Assembly (NCBI GenBank): GCA_963932465.1
Contig: OZ010800.1
Coordinates: 91,714,307-91,778,306 of the forward strand
Origin: Maratus speciosus
Lineage: Eukaryota > Arthropoda > Arachnida > Araneae > Salticidae
Direction of reading: 5' to 3'
Length of the DNA stretch: 64,000 nucleotides
The translations under genes and the position numbers were made by a program. The notes beneath the pieces are model-generated. The model did no database searches and was not told where the DNA came from. It saw nothing but the letters and a program-made list of their open reading frames with translations. Of this stretch, positions 54,721 to 64,000 are shown in pieces (position 1 is the stretch's first letter; the number at the start of each line of letters is the position of its first letter).

Positions 54721-54809
54721 TTTTTCGCTCAGTTGGAAATATTCATATTCGTATGATAACTTTACCAATCAGTTTGATTGTGTTAAAATAATAGTTTATA
54801 TTGATTTCA

Positions 54810-55521
54810 CCAAAACCTTACTTGATATGTTAAGACCGCCCATATAAGAATTAACGGCGGCACTAGTTCATCCATATACGCCTTACCATATTTTGCGATT
54901 AACATTGCAAAAGTATCTCAAATAGTTAAAAAATTAAAGCCCATTTTAAGCTTTTCGGGATCCCTGTATGGTAGTGATGTTCAAATTATTTTTGGCAAAA
55001 CATAGGAAAATTGTTTTTTTCGTCCTTTTTCACAAGATGAGCGGTGGCAAATCACATTAAGCTATTCTTCTAAAATAATTATAGAGTTTCGAACATTTCA
55101 TTTGGCTTAATTTAATTATTTTTCTAAAGTTAAATAAAATATTTCGAACGATTTTCATCAATAGAAATTGTTGGAGGTTGGATTTAGATCGGAATTTTCA
55201 TGTAACCTGGTAAGCAATGCTTTCAAACAATTCTTTGAATCTGCATTTAAGTAAATCATTTGTAGAAACATGAAAATTTTAAAAGTTCAATAGTTGAGCT
55301 AAGCATGTATACGCAACACAATCATTTTAAAATGTAATCATGGTAAGAAGAATATTGTTATTTTCATATGATATTTATTTTTTGAAAAAATATCAACATC
55401 CATGTAACGATATTTTTTAATAAAGATTTTTTGGGTTGTATCAAAGTTTCATATATTTAGCGTAAAATGAAATGAAATTAAGTATTAAGCACATTGCAAA
55501 TTTTTTTAAAACGATATTTTT
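54810..55521. other. AT-rich noncoding DNA
   Basis: No gene recognised. Confidence 0.45.
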
Positions 55522-55850
55522 ATTAAAATAGCAATAAAAGCCTTTGTGCAGGAATATTAAAAAGCAGAAAACCAATGTTTAAAAATGCACAAATAACACG
55601 TGAAAAGGAGCAACCAGCTGTTTCGAATCTACTAGCGATATTCTTCTTCAGTACAATATAGAGCAAGACACAGCGTTCTAGAAAAATCCAAGTTTAGCAA
55701 AATGACGGAGACCGGCTTATATACTCGATACGGGTAGCGAATGTGCCAAAAATAACCAATGAGACAGAAGCATATGAAACGACTGAGTGAACAAGTAGCG
55801 ACACCTACCGGAGAATGCGAGAAAAAGAAACCAAAAAGAGGTTTCTATTT
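55522..55850 (-). repeat. Left terminal repeat of PLE (inverted)
   Basis: Complement of the right terminal repeat with moderate divergence. Confidence 0.85.
55610..55657 (-). ncRNA. Hammerhead-ribozyme-like core, left PLE terminal repeat
   Basis: On the minus strand: CTGAAGA (55645-55651), stem GAATA/GATTC with one mismatch, GAAA (55621-55624). Stem I is weakened here (TTGTA instead of TTGCA). Confidence 0.35.
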
Positions 55851-55887
55851 ACTATATAAGAGGTAGGAAAAAAAGATTGCTATTTTA

Positions 55888-56698
55888 ATGTATTCGGCGT
55901 TAACGGGCCTTTATTCCTCTGTAATTTCTTTCTTTCTTTTTTCTTTTTTTTTCGCAATGTCTCAAATCAATATGTTTTGTAATTTAAGATTAAAAAATTA
56001 CAGGTTTTTGGATCACTTACATTTCCTTCTTGACTTTAGGGGTAAAAAGGTTATTCCTAATTTTATTTCTATACGTTGTAATTCATTTTCTTCTAATAGA
56101 ATTGACAAGGTCTTATTTCGTTCTAAATTAGCTCTTTTAAGAGATTTGATTCAAAAGACTCGCCATAAAATTGCACATATAGAGCGCGAGTTATATTCTT
56201 TACATATCAGCATCGCTAATTCTACAACTGATTTTGAGTCTATAGACAGAAGGTCATGGAGTAGAATTCTCACAGCTTCTTCTGTTCATTGTTCGGTTTT
56301 AAAGAAGAAATTTAATAAACTTTGTAAAAGATCTGTCATTAATAACTCCAGCAATTTGCCAGTTGTTAATCAAAATGTTGTTGTCAATCTTTCTAGTGTT
56401 TCTTTAAGTGACAATCAGCTCGATGCTCTCAAATTGAATAACAATTTATCTGTCTCTGCTGTTCCTTTTTTACCTAATCTAATTTCTCCTATTGAAGGGG
56501 CCTTTAAGAATAGCGCTCTATCTTCTTCTCAAAAGGGTCCATAAGGCATCTAATTGCTAATACTCTTGATTTCAATTCTAATGTTTTTAAACCGAATCTT
56601 AAAAATTCTGTTAAACAATGTCTGAAAAATTTGCGTTCTGATCCAAACTTAATCATTACCAAGGCTGACAAAGGTGGTCAAATTGTTCTTCTTGATTA
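55888..56698 (+). pseudogene. PLE N-terminal coding region
   Basis: A 218-codon frame to 56544 followed, after a frameshift, by about 45 codons ending in a TAA at 56698-56700. The first part is rich in Phe, Ser and Asn, with KVLFRSKLALLRDLIQKTRH and RRSWSRILTASSVHCSVLKK. The second part shows LKNLRSDPNLIITKADKGGQ, the conserved block just before RT in Penelope-like proteins. I use the first Met in the open frame. The true start is not certain. Confidence 0.75.
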
Positions 56699-56708
56699 AT
56701 CTTCGTAT

Positions 56709-57935
56709 TTGGAAAAATTCCATAAATTAATTAACGATGATCCTTACGGGGACATTCACGAAGACCCTTTCACTAGTGAAATTAGCTGTAATAAGTCTGC
56801 CATCAAGTCTTCTCCCATTATTTCTGCTAACTGTAAGAAGTATCTTATTCCATCTATTGCGCATTGTGCCAGGTTTTCTGCTTTACCCAAGGTCCGCAAA
56901 CCTGACATTCTTTTCAGACCTATTGTCTCTAGTATTGGTACAGCTTCTTATAAGCTTGCCAAATATTTAGTTTCAGTTTTTTCTCCACTTTTGAGCGGTA
57001 ACTGTTTCTCTGTTAAGAATGCTTTTGATTTTGTTAAAAAACTTCATAATTTTAAGCCGCAGGGACACACAATGGTTTCCTTTCATGATAAATCATTGTT
57101 TACTAACGTTCCGGTTGATGGGGCTTTAGATTGCCTCAAGAAAAGGCTTTGTGAGTTCCATTTCTCTTATTTTGAAATCGAGGAGCTTATCCTTCTCACT
57201 CGGACTTGCTTGACACAAAATACTTTTGTTTTTAATGGACATGTCTTTCGTATGATTGACGGTTTGGCTATGGGTAATCCTCTTAGTCCAATTTTATGCG
57301 ATATTTATATGCACTATTTTGAGGTCAAACTTTTCGAAATTTTAAAATTTTTATTATATATTCGTTATGTTGATGATGTTTATGTCCTGGCTAAAATGAA
57401 TTCGGATATTAATCATATTCTCTCTGTTATGAATTTCATTGATCGCTACATTCAATTTACCTCTGAAATTGAGACCAATAACTGTCTTTCTTTCCTGGAT
57501 GTCCTTATTATCCGTTGTGATAATGGTTTTCAGACTACCGTCTTTCGTAACACTTTTGTCAGTCTCCCACCTCACAGATATTCTTCTTATCCTCCTAACC
57601 AGGAATTCGCTGCTTTTAATACTTTTGTTTTTCGGGATATCAGTAGTTGTTCTACTCAACAGTTACTCAGTGATGAACTTAATTACCTCAAAGCTATTGC
57701 AATTGATCGTAGTTATTCCTCTAATATTATAGATTCTATTTATAAGAAATTTACGAAATCAGTCCATTCTGAAAAGCATTCCAATTCCAACTCAAATACT
57801 TCAGTTGTGGTGCAATTTTTTCCTAAATTCAGTCAGCAAGTCGCTAAAATCTTAAGAAGGTTTGATTTTAATGCTATTTTTTCTCCTGTTAATAAAATTT
57901 CTTTTTCAAATCTAAACACCCCATTGATCGCCTAG
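56709..57935 (+). pseudogene. PLE reverse transcriptase
   Basis: A 408-codon frame, the longest in the window. The finger region has SALPKVRKPDILFRPIVSS. Motif A is TMVSFHDKSLFTNVP (about 121-135): the usual catalytic Asp after S-F is His here, with Asp in the next position, so activity is doubtful. Motif B is GLAMGNPLSPILCDIYM (185-201). Motif C is IRYVDDVYVL (218-227) with intact YVDD, followed by CLSFLDVLIIRC. It would copy the element RNA at a target nick. The upstream TAA and downstream stops separate it from the N-terminal and nuclease parts. Confidence 0.9.
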
Positions 57936-58200
57936 ATAACTGAGGCATTTACCAAATCTCTTGCCAGTGTGGTCTATCTTATATTGGGTAGACTAAATGT
58001 GCTCTTAGATTTCGCTTAAAGAGCATGAAAATTATGTTAAAAATCAGGAGCTTAAACGTTCTTCTATTGCTCCACATTGTTGGTCTTTTCAACATAAGTT
58101 CAATTTTTACTCAGCCATCATTATCCAGAAATGTTCTTCTAACCTTGAACTTGATTTTTGGGAAGTTTACCACATCATTAAAAATTCTCACACTTTAGTC
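57936..58200 (+). pseudogene. PLE GIY-YIG endonuclease domain, broken
   Basis: A TGA directly precedes GIY (57944-57952). YIG at 57980-57988 is followed at once by TAG where the related copy at 37.07 kb reads Gln. After that, homology runs through ALRFRLK, then a small indel, to HCWSFQH and a region ending near NSHTLVNG. It is the nuclease that would nick the target. Confidence 0.8.
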
Positions 58201-58219
58201 AATGGCTTATCTAGTACTC

Positions 58220-58550
58220 TGATTTTCCAAGTATTTGGAAAGCATTAATTTAATTTCCTCTTTTTGGTTTCATTTTCTCTCGTTCTCCGGTAGCTGTCGC
58301 TACTTGTCCACTCGGTCGTTTCAACTGCCTCTGTCTCATTGGTTGTTTTTTGGCGCATTCGCTACCCGTATCGGGTATATAAGCCTTTGCGTCTGTGTCA
58401 TTTTGCTCAGCTTTTCTTTTTCTAGCACGCTGTGTCTTTCTCTATCTTGCACTGAAGAATAATCTCGCTAGTAGATTTGAAACAGCTGTTTGCTGCTTTT
58501 TACGTGTTATTTGTCCATTTTTAAACGTTGGTTTTCTGCTTTTTGATATT
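58220..58550 (+). repeat. Right terminal repeat of PLE
   Basis: Contains GTCGCTACTTGTCCACTCGG, GCTACCCGTATCGGGTATAT, TTTTTCTAGCACGCTGTGTC and AAACGTTGGTTTTCTGC. It ends near TTTTTGATATTTTTG. Confidence 0.85.
58447..58495 (+). ncRNA. Hammerhead-ribozyme-like core, right PLE terminal repeat
   Basis: TTGCA, CTGAAGA (58452-58458), stem AATC/GATT with loop TCGCTAGTA, GAAA (58479-58482), then CAGCTGTTTGC. Stem I (GCA/TGC) can form. Stem III would be a loopless ACAG/CTGT, which could work as a dimer. Confidence 0.45.
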
Positions 58551-59530
58551 TTTGTATTTGTATAGCTTTTTTTTAAAACCTTCTTTTAAAAATTGTTTTC
58601 TTTTAAAATACTTATAAACTTGACCAGAGAGTTCAAATTTAAATATATATATATATATTTATTTTTATTTTTTTATTATTTTTTTTACAGATGTAGTACT
58701 TGCCCACATTGTTATAATTACGATGTTTAAATTTAAACACTACGTTTTGTGAAATTTATATAATGCACATAATACTTGTATTCAACTTTTAATTAACTTG
58801 AATATATATGTTTTTTTTTTTGTAAAATGACTTACTTTTTGTAAGGTTTTCAGTAGAAGGTTATTTTTTTATTTTTTGCTTGGTTGAAATTTTAATCATG
58901 TTTTATTGCTTTTACAAGAACTTCAAATGTATGTTTAAAAATTTTTAAAAATATACTTTACACAACTTTGTGAATTTCTTAAATGCACATTGTGAAATGC
59001 ATTTTAATTACTTAATTATATTGTAAAGGAATAAATTTTAAAGTACATTTAACAATGAAAAAAAAATAAAAGTTAAATAAATATGTGCAAGCAATCAGAT
59101 TTGAATAAAAATATTAAACTTGTTGCTTGTTGGCTTCAAATGTACTATCAACCTATTTTTAATTTTTCAGTGAAATCATCAAGCATTGACGCGAAGAAGG
59201 GAGTTTAAATATATAGAGTGTGATTCTACGAATAACCTTGTATTGTGGAATGAGTCCCACTCCGTATTTGTAACATCCTTTCTTCCCATCAATGCAGGAT
59301 GATTTCTGTTTTGGCCTCCATTTAGCGCCTATTGTTTGTAGCGCTATCTATTGTGGCTATTTGGAACTCAAACTTGGGATTGCAGTGGAACTCACAACTG
59401 AAATCTTACTAGACATCTTACATTATCCTAATACAAGATTTTTTTATTAACTCTTCCATTTCAAATTTACTGAATTTTAAAAACCGTCCGTCCATTTTAG
59501 GAAACCATGTATACACACCTTATAAACATC
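58551..59530. other. AT-rich noncoding DNA
   Basis: No gene recognised. TA repeat near 58643-58660. Confidence 0.45.
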
Positions 59531-61039
59531 TAGGGAAGGTATGATACACTTTTTTTTTACTAATTTTGTAGCACCCTTAGAAAGCTATTTTTAAACAAAT
59601 TTTTCGTGTTTTCTTATAAAGTGACCTTTTATTCATTTATTAAAAATATTGTGAAATTAAAAATTAATCATCCAAAAAATATATCCCAATTATTTTGAAT
59701 GGTTACTACTGTAACAAATCTCCCCATTACTGGGGAGGATTGATACATTAGAGCGAGAGGTTTGATACATTGTTATGCAATTTGATAAAAAAAAAAAAAA
59801 AAAAAAAGGCAGACAATTCTATTTTTGCGTCATACAATTTTTTATGATAAATCTTGAAATATTTAAGCAAAATTTAAAACGAAATGACATTGACATATTT
59901 TTGCTTCAGAAATGTCTTTTACAAAAATATTTAAACAATTGCTATTATTTAAAGAATCCTATTAACACACTTTTTAGAAAATAAATAATGTAAAAATACC
60001 CTAGAGATCTAGCTGCAAGTAAAAATGAAGTGAACATTGCTGATTTGCAAACAATTTAACATAAATTTAGCACATTTAAGATTCCTTTAACCCTTTCAGG
60101 GGCAAAGCATTTTCATTGCTAAAGTGTTGAATAAATGCATGACACAGGAATTTACCAACAAATTTAATTACAAATAAGAAAAGGGATATATTTCACTTTC
60201 ATAGTAAATGGAAAATATTTTTTAAAAATGCTGGTGCCAATGTGGCGTTTGGAAATTAAAATTAAGTGGTTTCATAAACATACCATTACCCCTGAAATAG
60301 TTAAAAAAAAACTAATATCTCTATCATTTTGATAAGTAAAATCCGGTAGATATATATATATTTTTTTCAATTTGCCCTTCGTCAATTATAGAAACATTTT
60401 CCCTTTCAGGCCATTTAAAATTTTTTTCATTCTACATGACGAGCAAAACGGACTAACCATCTATCACCGCACTGCTTTTCTATGTAACCTACATAATGTC
60501 TATGAATAGTCTCTTTGTTCTTCGTTAACAATTTTAGCAGTTCTTGTTGTAAAACAATAATGAATATTGTAGTCCTATATTAGTTTAAAAGTAAAAAAAA
60601 AATATATTAAATTTCAATATACAATTGTATCATTTCTCCCCAGCACTAATATATCATTTCTTCCTATTATGCCTTATTGTATTTTCAGTTACTTTGCATC
60701 AATGCAGTTGCAAAATGCCAATCTGCTTTCTAGTAAAACTCACCCTAACAATGTGCTTTACAAATAAAAAATAATTGCAATATATTATCTTCATTGTAAT
60801 AAGAGCTATGAAAGAAAATCAGTATTTAAAAAAAAAATTACATTGGCATTGAAAAAATCTCCAAAATTAAAAGAAAAAAAAAACGTTGTCAGTTCTCCAC
60901 TGCTAAGTCCAGCTAATGATGGCCCCTGCTAATAAAAGAAGACTTTACATCTGTTACAATGGCTGTTAATGTCATTTGTTGAGAAAAATTGTCAATGTAT
61001 CAACCCTCCCTATGTATCAAACCTCCCCTACCTCCCCTA
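59531..61039. mobile_element. Candidate TIR element with GATACATT subterminal repeats
   Basis: TAGGGAAGGTATGATACAC at the left and, on the complement of the right end, TAGGGGAGGTAGGGGAGGTT with TTTGATACATAGGGAGGG. Related phrases (GGGGAGGATTGATACATTAG, GAGAGGTTTGATACATTG) lie inside the left part at 59.73-59.77 kb. It resembles the 11.2-kb TAGGGGAGACTGGGG element in style. No transposase recognised. The left border is tentative. Confidence 0.35.
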
Positions 61040-61261
61040 ATATACCATGTATACAGAATGGTTTAAAAGGTCATGTCCAAACAACAGGTGTGAGTGTGTC
61101 AGGCCATGAGGAGTAAAAATTACATAGGAACTGGTGGTCGGAAACGCTATCATGTCAGTGCGATTGTATCGTAACCGTGACGTAAAGAAAAGATAACAAA
61201 CGGTGTAAAAAGACCTTGATTTTCAGAAAAGTTAATCGAAGTACACAATACAAATGAAAAA

Positions 61262-61545
61262 TGTTAAAACTCATAACAAGCGGCTCAAAATGTGCCCCAT
61301 TAGGCGGGATGCATACTTCCCATCGGCGCCGCCTGGAATCGCGAACACACTCCAATTGCTCAGGAATTTCCCGGACACGTGCCGTTAATTCAGTGCCATG
61401 AGGCCCATGGCCGATAGAATGGGTGTCTCCTACAGCAGAGACTTAAGTTATCCCCAGAGATAGCAATCCAGGGGCTTTAGGTCCGGGGATCGCGGTGGCC
61501 ACGGTACAGGACCGATTGGGTCGCGTTCGCGATTCCATGAGCGCC
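61262..61545 (-). pseudogene. Transposase C-terminal remnant (mariner-like)
   Basis: On the minus strand, translation gives DPIGPVPWPPRSPDLKPLDCYLWG, interrupted by a stop, then EQLECVRDSRRRRWEVCI and NGAHFEPLV. The W-P-P-R-S-P-D-L-N-P-L-D-x-Y-L-W-G motif carries the last catalytic acidic residue region of a mariner-like transposase family common in arthropods. Only this C-terminal part remains. Confidence 0.7.
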
Positions 61546-61670
61546 AATGTGAAGCATGCATCAAGGCTAATAAGCATATTTTGAGCAGTTATTATGAGTT
61601 GTATCATTTTTTATTTATATTTCGTACTTCGGTTAAGCTTTTCGTAAAATAAACATCTTTTCACACCAAA

Positions 61671-61780
61671 AATATTTTTACACCAAATATGTTTTGCACC
61701 AAATTTTTTACACCAAATTTTTTGCACCAAATTTTTTGCACCAAATTTTTTACACCAAATTTTTTACAGCAAATGTTTTT
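61671..61780 (+). repeat. 14-bp tandem repeat, about six copies
   Basis: CACCAAATTTTTTG or -A repeats with period 14, ending in CAGCAAATG. It abuts the Penelope fragment. Confidence 0.85.
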
Positions 61781-61782
61781 TG

Positions 61783-61840
61783 TGCATCTTTAAACGTTGG
61801 TTTTTCTGCTTTTTAATATTGTTGCACAAAGACTTTATAT
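61783..61840 (+). repeat. Penelope terminal-repeat fragment
   Basis: TTTAAACGTTGGTTTTTCTGC, then TTTTTAATATT and GCACAAAG, matches the outer edge of the PLE terminal repeat. Confidence 0.75.
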
Positions 61841-61996
61841 GTTATTTGTATGCTTTTTAAGTCTTTTTACACCGTTTGTTATCTTTTTTGCGTCACGATC
61901 GCGTTTCCGACTTCCCGTTCCTATGTAATTCTTGTTCTTCATGACCTGACACACCCACACATACCGTTTGGATATGACCTTTTGAACCACCCTGTA

Positions 61997-62459
61997 TACT
62001 TTGTATAATACATGATACATTGCCACAACTTCATCATATTCATAATAAAGTGTAATATATCTTGGCGAAAAACTCGTTTTTTGTGAGATTAATCTTCGAT
62101 TAGTATTCGTATTTTCAATAAACTGAGGTAAATCTATTTCAATACAAGTATTTATTTATTTATTTATTTATTTGTTTACTTATTTTCAATTTTAACAGAA
62201 CTTGAAAATTTATTATTTTAGTATGTAATTCAGTTTAAAATGCTTTTAGGAATTCGCATTTAAAAATAATCACAAAATTATATCAAATATGTTCGAAATT
62301 TTTTCTAATAGAGATGGTATTTATGAATGCACAAACATTACGCTGAGATAACTGAAAATAAGTTAACTGTAGACCAAAGCATTTTAGGATTTGACGACAC
62401 ATTACGTTTTATTAAATAATATGTTTAAAATTTATTTTTCTGATGAAGTTATGAATGGC
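61997..62459. other. AT-rich noncoding DNA
   Basis: Only an ATTT repeat near 62153-62172 is notable. Confidence 0.45.
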
Positions 62460-62700
62460 AGCCCAGTGGCCTGATTAGTAGCGACAGCTGATGCTAAGGC
62501 GGGGTTCCGGATTCGAATCCTCGCATAAGACATGGATCTATTTGTGAATGTCCCTTTGTAGTTATATAAATATGTAATGGAAAAAGAAAATAAAGTTGCT
62601 GTGGTAAATAAAGTGCTGTGTGTTGTTCCTGTGTATAATAAAGATCATTCGACGCAAAAGCTATAGTTGCTATAGGACCTGAGCTATGTACAATGACCAA
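62460..62700 (+). repeat. tRNA-derived SINE-like repeat
   Basis: A tRNA-like head with A-box-like TGGCCTGATTAGTAGC and B box GGATTCGAATCC (near 62508-62519), followed by a body with AATAAAGTTGCTGTGG and a short direct echo of GCTATAG. The cloverleaf is poor. I found no target duplication. Confidence 0.45.
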
Positions 62701-62872
62701 TGTCCAAGTTATGAATGCTTAATATTTTAAAAATTATGTTTAATTGCCACTATCAATGTCATGTATTCTGATTCCTTGAAAATAAACCCCGTAATAAATT
62801 GCGTTTTTTTCTAAAATAAGACATCATGATCATTTTCATGAAAAGGCTTATTTGTATCCCAAGCGAAGAAAA

Positions 62873-63410
62873 GTGGAAATATCCTTTATACCCTTGAAAC
62901 ATCCCAACAGCTGGATCGATTTTTATGAATGAGGTCTCTATAGATTTGTCTTAATCTGCCGATGGTTATAGGCTAGGTTTTGTTTTTATAAATTCAAAAT
63001 GGCGGCCATAACATAAAAAATGGCAGTAGTGACGAAAAAAAAAAATTACGCACCCTATTGGGTGGCATATCATTGGATACGTCTTTCAAAATGAAGACTA
63101 TGTTTCATTGACCATTTTGTAGTCAGAAGCTCCGTTAAAATATTACACAACCTGGAAGTTGTGCATTTTGGATCGCTACCTTTACTGTAACTCTAACCTT
63201 CATAATAGACATCTATAGGCCTCATCAAAAGAGTGCTTGTAGATATGAACTAATAATTAAACACAACTTAAAAGTCATCAATACAAGTAAATAAAAAAAA
63301 TGGAAGTAATATAAAAAATAGTTTCATATTGATAAGAAATAATTAATTAGTTCGCTTTTTACGCAGTCGGGTTTTTTGATTTTTTAAATTTAATATGTTA
63401 TTAGGGATTT
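62873..63410 (+). repeat. Dispersed repeat copy 2 (uninterrupted)
   Basis: Partner of the copy at 49.84 kb. It carries the single uninterrupted site AATATAAAAAATA near 63307-63322, where copy 1 has the tRNA foldback. It also holds a stretch (63.06-63.18 kb) absent from copy 1. Confidence 0.85.
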
Positions 63411-63589
63411 TCAATTTCGTTAAAGAAATTAAATAGCATTTCAAAATAATTACCTTAAAGAAAATCTTAATCCTTTAAACTCTTATTCGCCTTTTTTAAG
63501 TTACGATATGTGTTATAAATTGGCTGTTTTAACGATTGAGATGTTCTTTTTTTTACTGTTCATCTTACACAGTGCACAGTGGGGCAAAA

Positions 63590-63835
63590 TCCCGAAAAGC
63601 TGGCCAAAATATGAAAATGCTATTTAAATGCCACGAAATTTCGTACACAGGTGTTTCTCAGGATTTTGATCTCGATTCTAAAATTAAAATTCCAAAATAC
63701 AAAATGGCGGATCCAATATGGCGGACTTAAAATTAAAATGCTTTGAAACTTATTCAATTTCTATGAAATTTCGTATACAGGTACTTTTGAGGATGCTAAG
63801 TACGATTCAAAATTTAAATTTAAAAAAATGGCGAA
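63590..63835 (+). repeat. Tandem duplication, ~130-bp unit
   Basis: ACGAAATTTCGTACACAGGT and TATGAAATTTCGTATACAGG, each followed by GAGGAT or CAGGAT, GATT-AAAATT and an ATGGCG motif, form two adjacent diverged copies. Confidence 0.65.
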
Positions 63836-64000
63836 TTAAAAATAAAAACAATTAGATTTAAATAAAATAAATCGAGTTTCGAAATTAAAAGTTTCGAGGC
63901 TAAACGTTACAAGGTGTTTTCAAGGCACTAAGAGGTTTTTAATCGAAATTAAACGATGAATATTTATTTATGAAATGCAATTAAGTACATTAATGAAAAA

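Larger units (their letters stand above)
53442..54796. mobile_element. 1.35-kb tandem and inverted array of six tRNA-Thr(TGT)-like genes
   Basis: Units of exactly 275 bp start at 53440, 53715, 53990 and 54265 (CATACGAATTTGAATATTTCC), all with the tRNA on the minus strand. Near 54373-54377 the array flips and two plus-strand units follow. The block is flanked by the 13-bp direct repeat TATATTGATTTCA at 53429-53441 and 54797-54809, as if inserted as one piece. The right arm ends about 42 bp further into the unit than the left. Copies differ at only a few positions, so amplification is recent. Confidence 0.9.
55522..58550 (+). mobile_element. Penelope-like element (PLE), most complete copy
   Basis: Inverted terminal repeats of about 300 bp (55522-55850 on the minus strand, 58220-58550 on the plus strand) enclose an RT frame and a C-terminal GIY-YIG domain, the defining pair of Penelope-like elements. 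Terminal landmarks are TTTGTGCAGGAATATTAAAAA, CTTCTTCAGT and CGATACGGGTAGCGAATG with their complements. At least one frameshift and several stops break the coding region. Fragments of the same family lie at 11.8, 32.5, 36.7, 38.7 and 61.8 kb. Confidence 0.9.
61054..61994. mobile_element. Mariner-like element with internal deletion and insertions
   Basis: Inverted ends CAGAATGGTTTAAAAGGTCA and, on the complement of the right, CAGGGTGGTTCAAAAGGTCA, are flanked by TA at 61052-61053 and 61995-61996. The inverted similarity extends about 150 bp (GTGTGTCAGGYCATGA, AATTACATAGGAAC, GTCGGAAACGC, GATAACAAACGGTGTAAAAAG). It contains a transposase remnant, a 14-bp tandem repeat and a Penelope terminal fragment. 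Confidence 0.7.

Overview
This window is strongly AT-rich eukaryotic nuclear DNA and consists almost entirely of repeats and decayed transposable elements. I see no complete host protein-coding gene. The mix of elements (Tc1 with a DD34E transposase, Penelope-like elements with a GIY-YIG nuclease, BEL/Pao and Ty3/gypsy elements, a KRBA2-like integrase DNA transposon, and tRNA-derived repeats) fits an arthropod, most likely an arachnid such as a spider. That assignment is an impression from families I recognise, not a proof.

Layout. 1-5.2 kb: AT-rich DNA with an old, diverged tandem duplication. 5.25-5.78 kb: a palindromic element carrying two tRNA-like heads. 6.29-9.80 kb: a 3.5-kb foldback element whose inverted arms are built of tandem repeats around a central ~110-bp tandem array. 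11.2-13.6 kb: a decayed DNA transposon holding a palindrome made only of Penelope terminal repeats. 15.98-20.70 kb: a complete but dead Ty3/gypsy element with two LTRs and a 5-bp target duplication. 20.75-24.12 kb: a Tigger-like element (TA target duplication) interrupted by a Ginger/KRBA2-like transposon (TATA target duplication). 24-31.7 kb: mostly unassigned AT-rich DNA with microsatellites. 31.7-39 kb: large inverted repeats, two Penelope fragments and a THAP-type first exon with an NRF1-like site upstream. 41.1-42.7 kb: a nearly intact Tc1 element. 45.5-49.2 kb: a 5'-truncated BEL/Pao element. 49.8-54.8 kb: a dispersed repeat holding a tRNA foldback, the 3' end of a LINE, and a 1.35-kb array of six tRNA-Thr(TGT)-like genes. 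55.5-58.6 kb: the best Penelope-like copy. 59.5-63.8 kb: more TIR elements, a tRNA-derived SINE-like repeat and the second copy of the dispersed repeat.

The most unusual signal is a set of three palindromic elements (5.3, 50.3 and 53.4 kb), each built from tRNA-like genes followed by a T-run and a shared CAGTTGG-containing motif, and each flanked by a 13-15-bp target duplication. Two of the three are Thr(TGT)-like; the third is too degenerate to assign. For the 50.3-kb element the uninterrupted target site is preserved in the related repeat at 63.3 kb. Its palindrome turns exactly at the tRNA D-arm hairpin, which suggests snapback self-priming of a cDNA. A second signal is a hammerhead-ribozyme-like core conserved in five Penelope terminal repeats.
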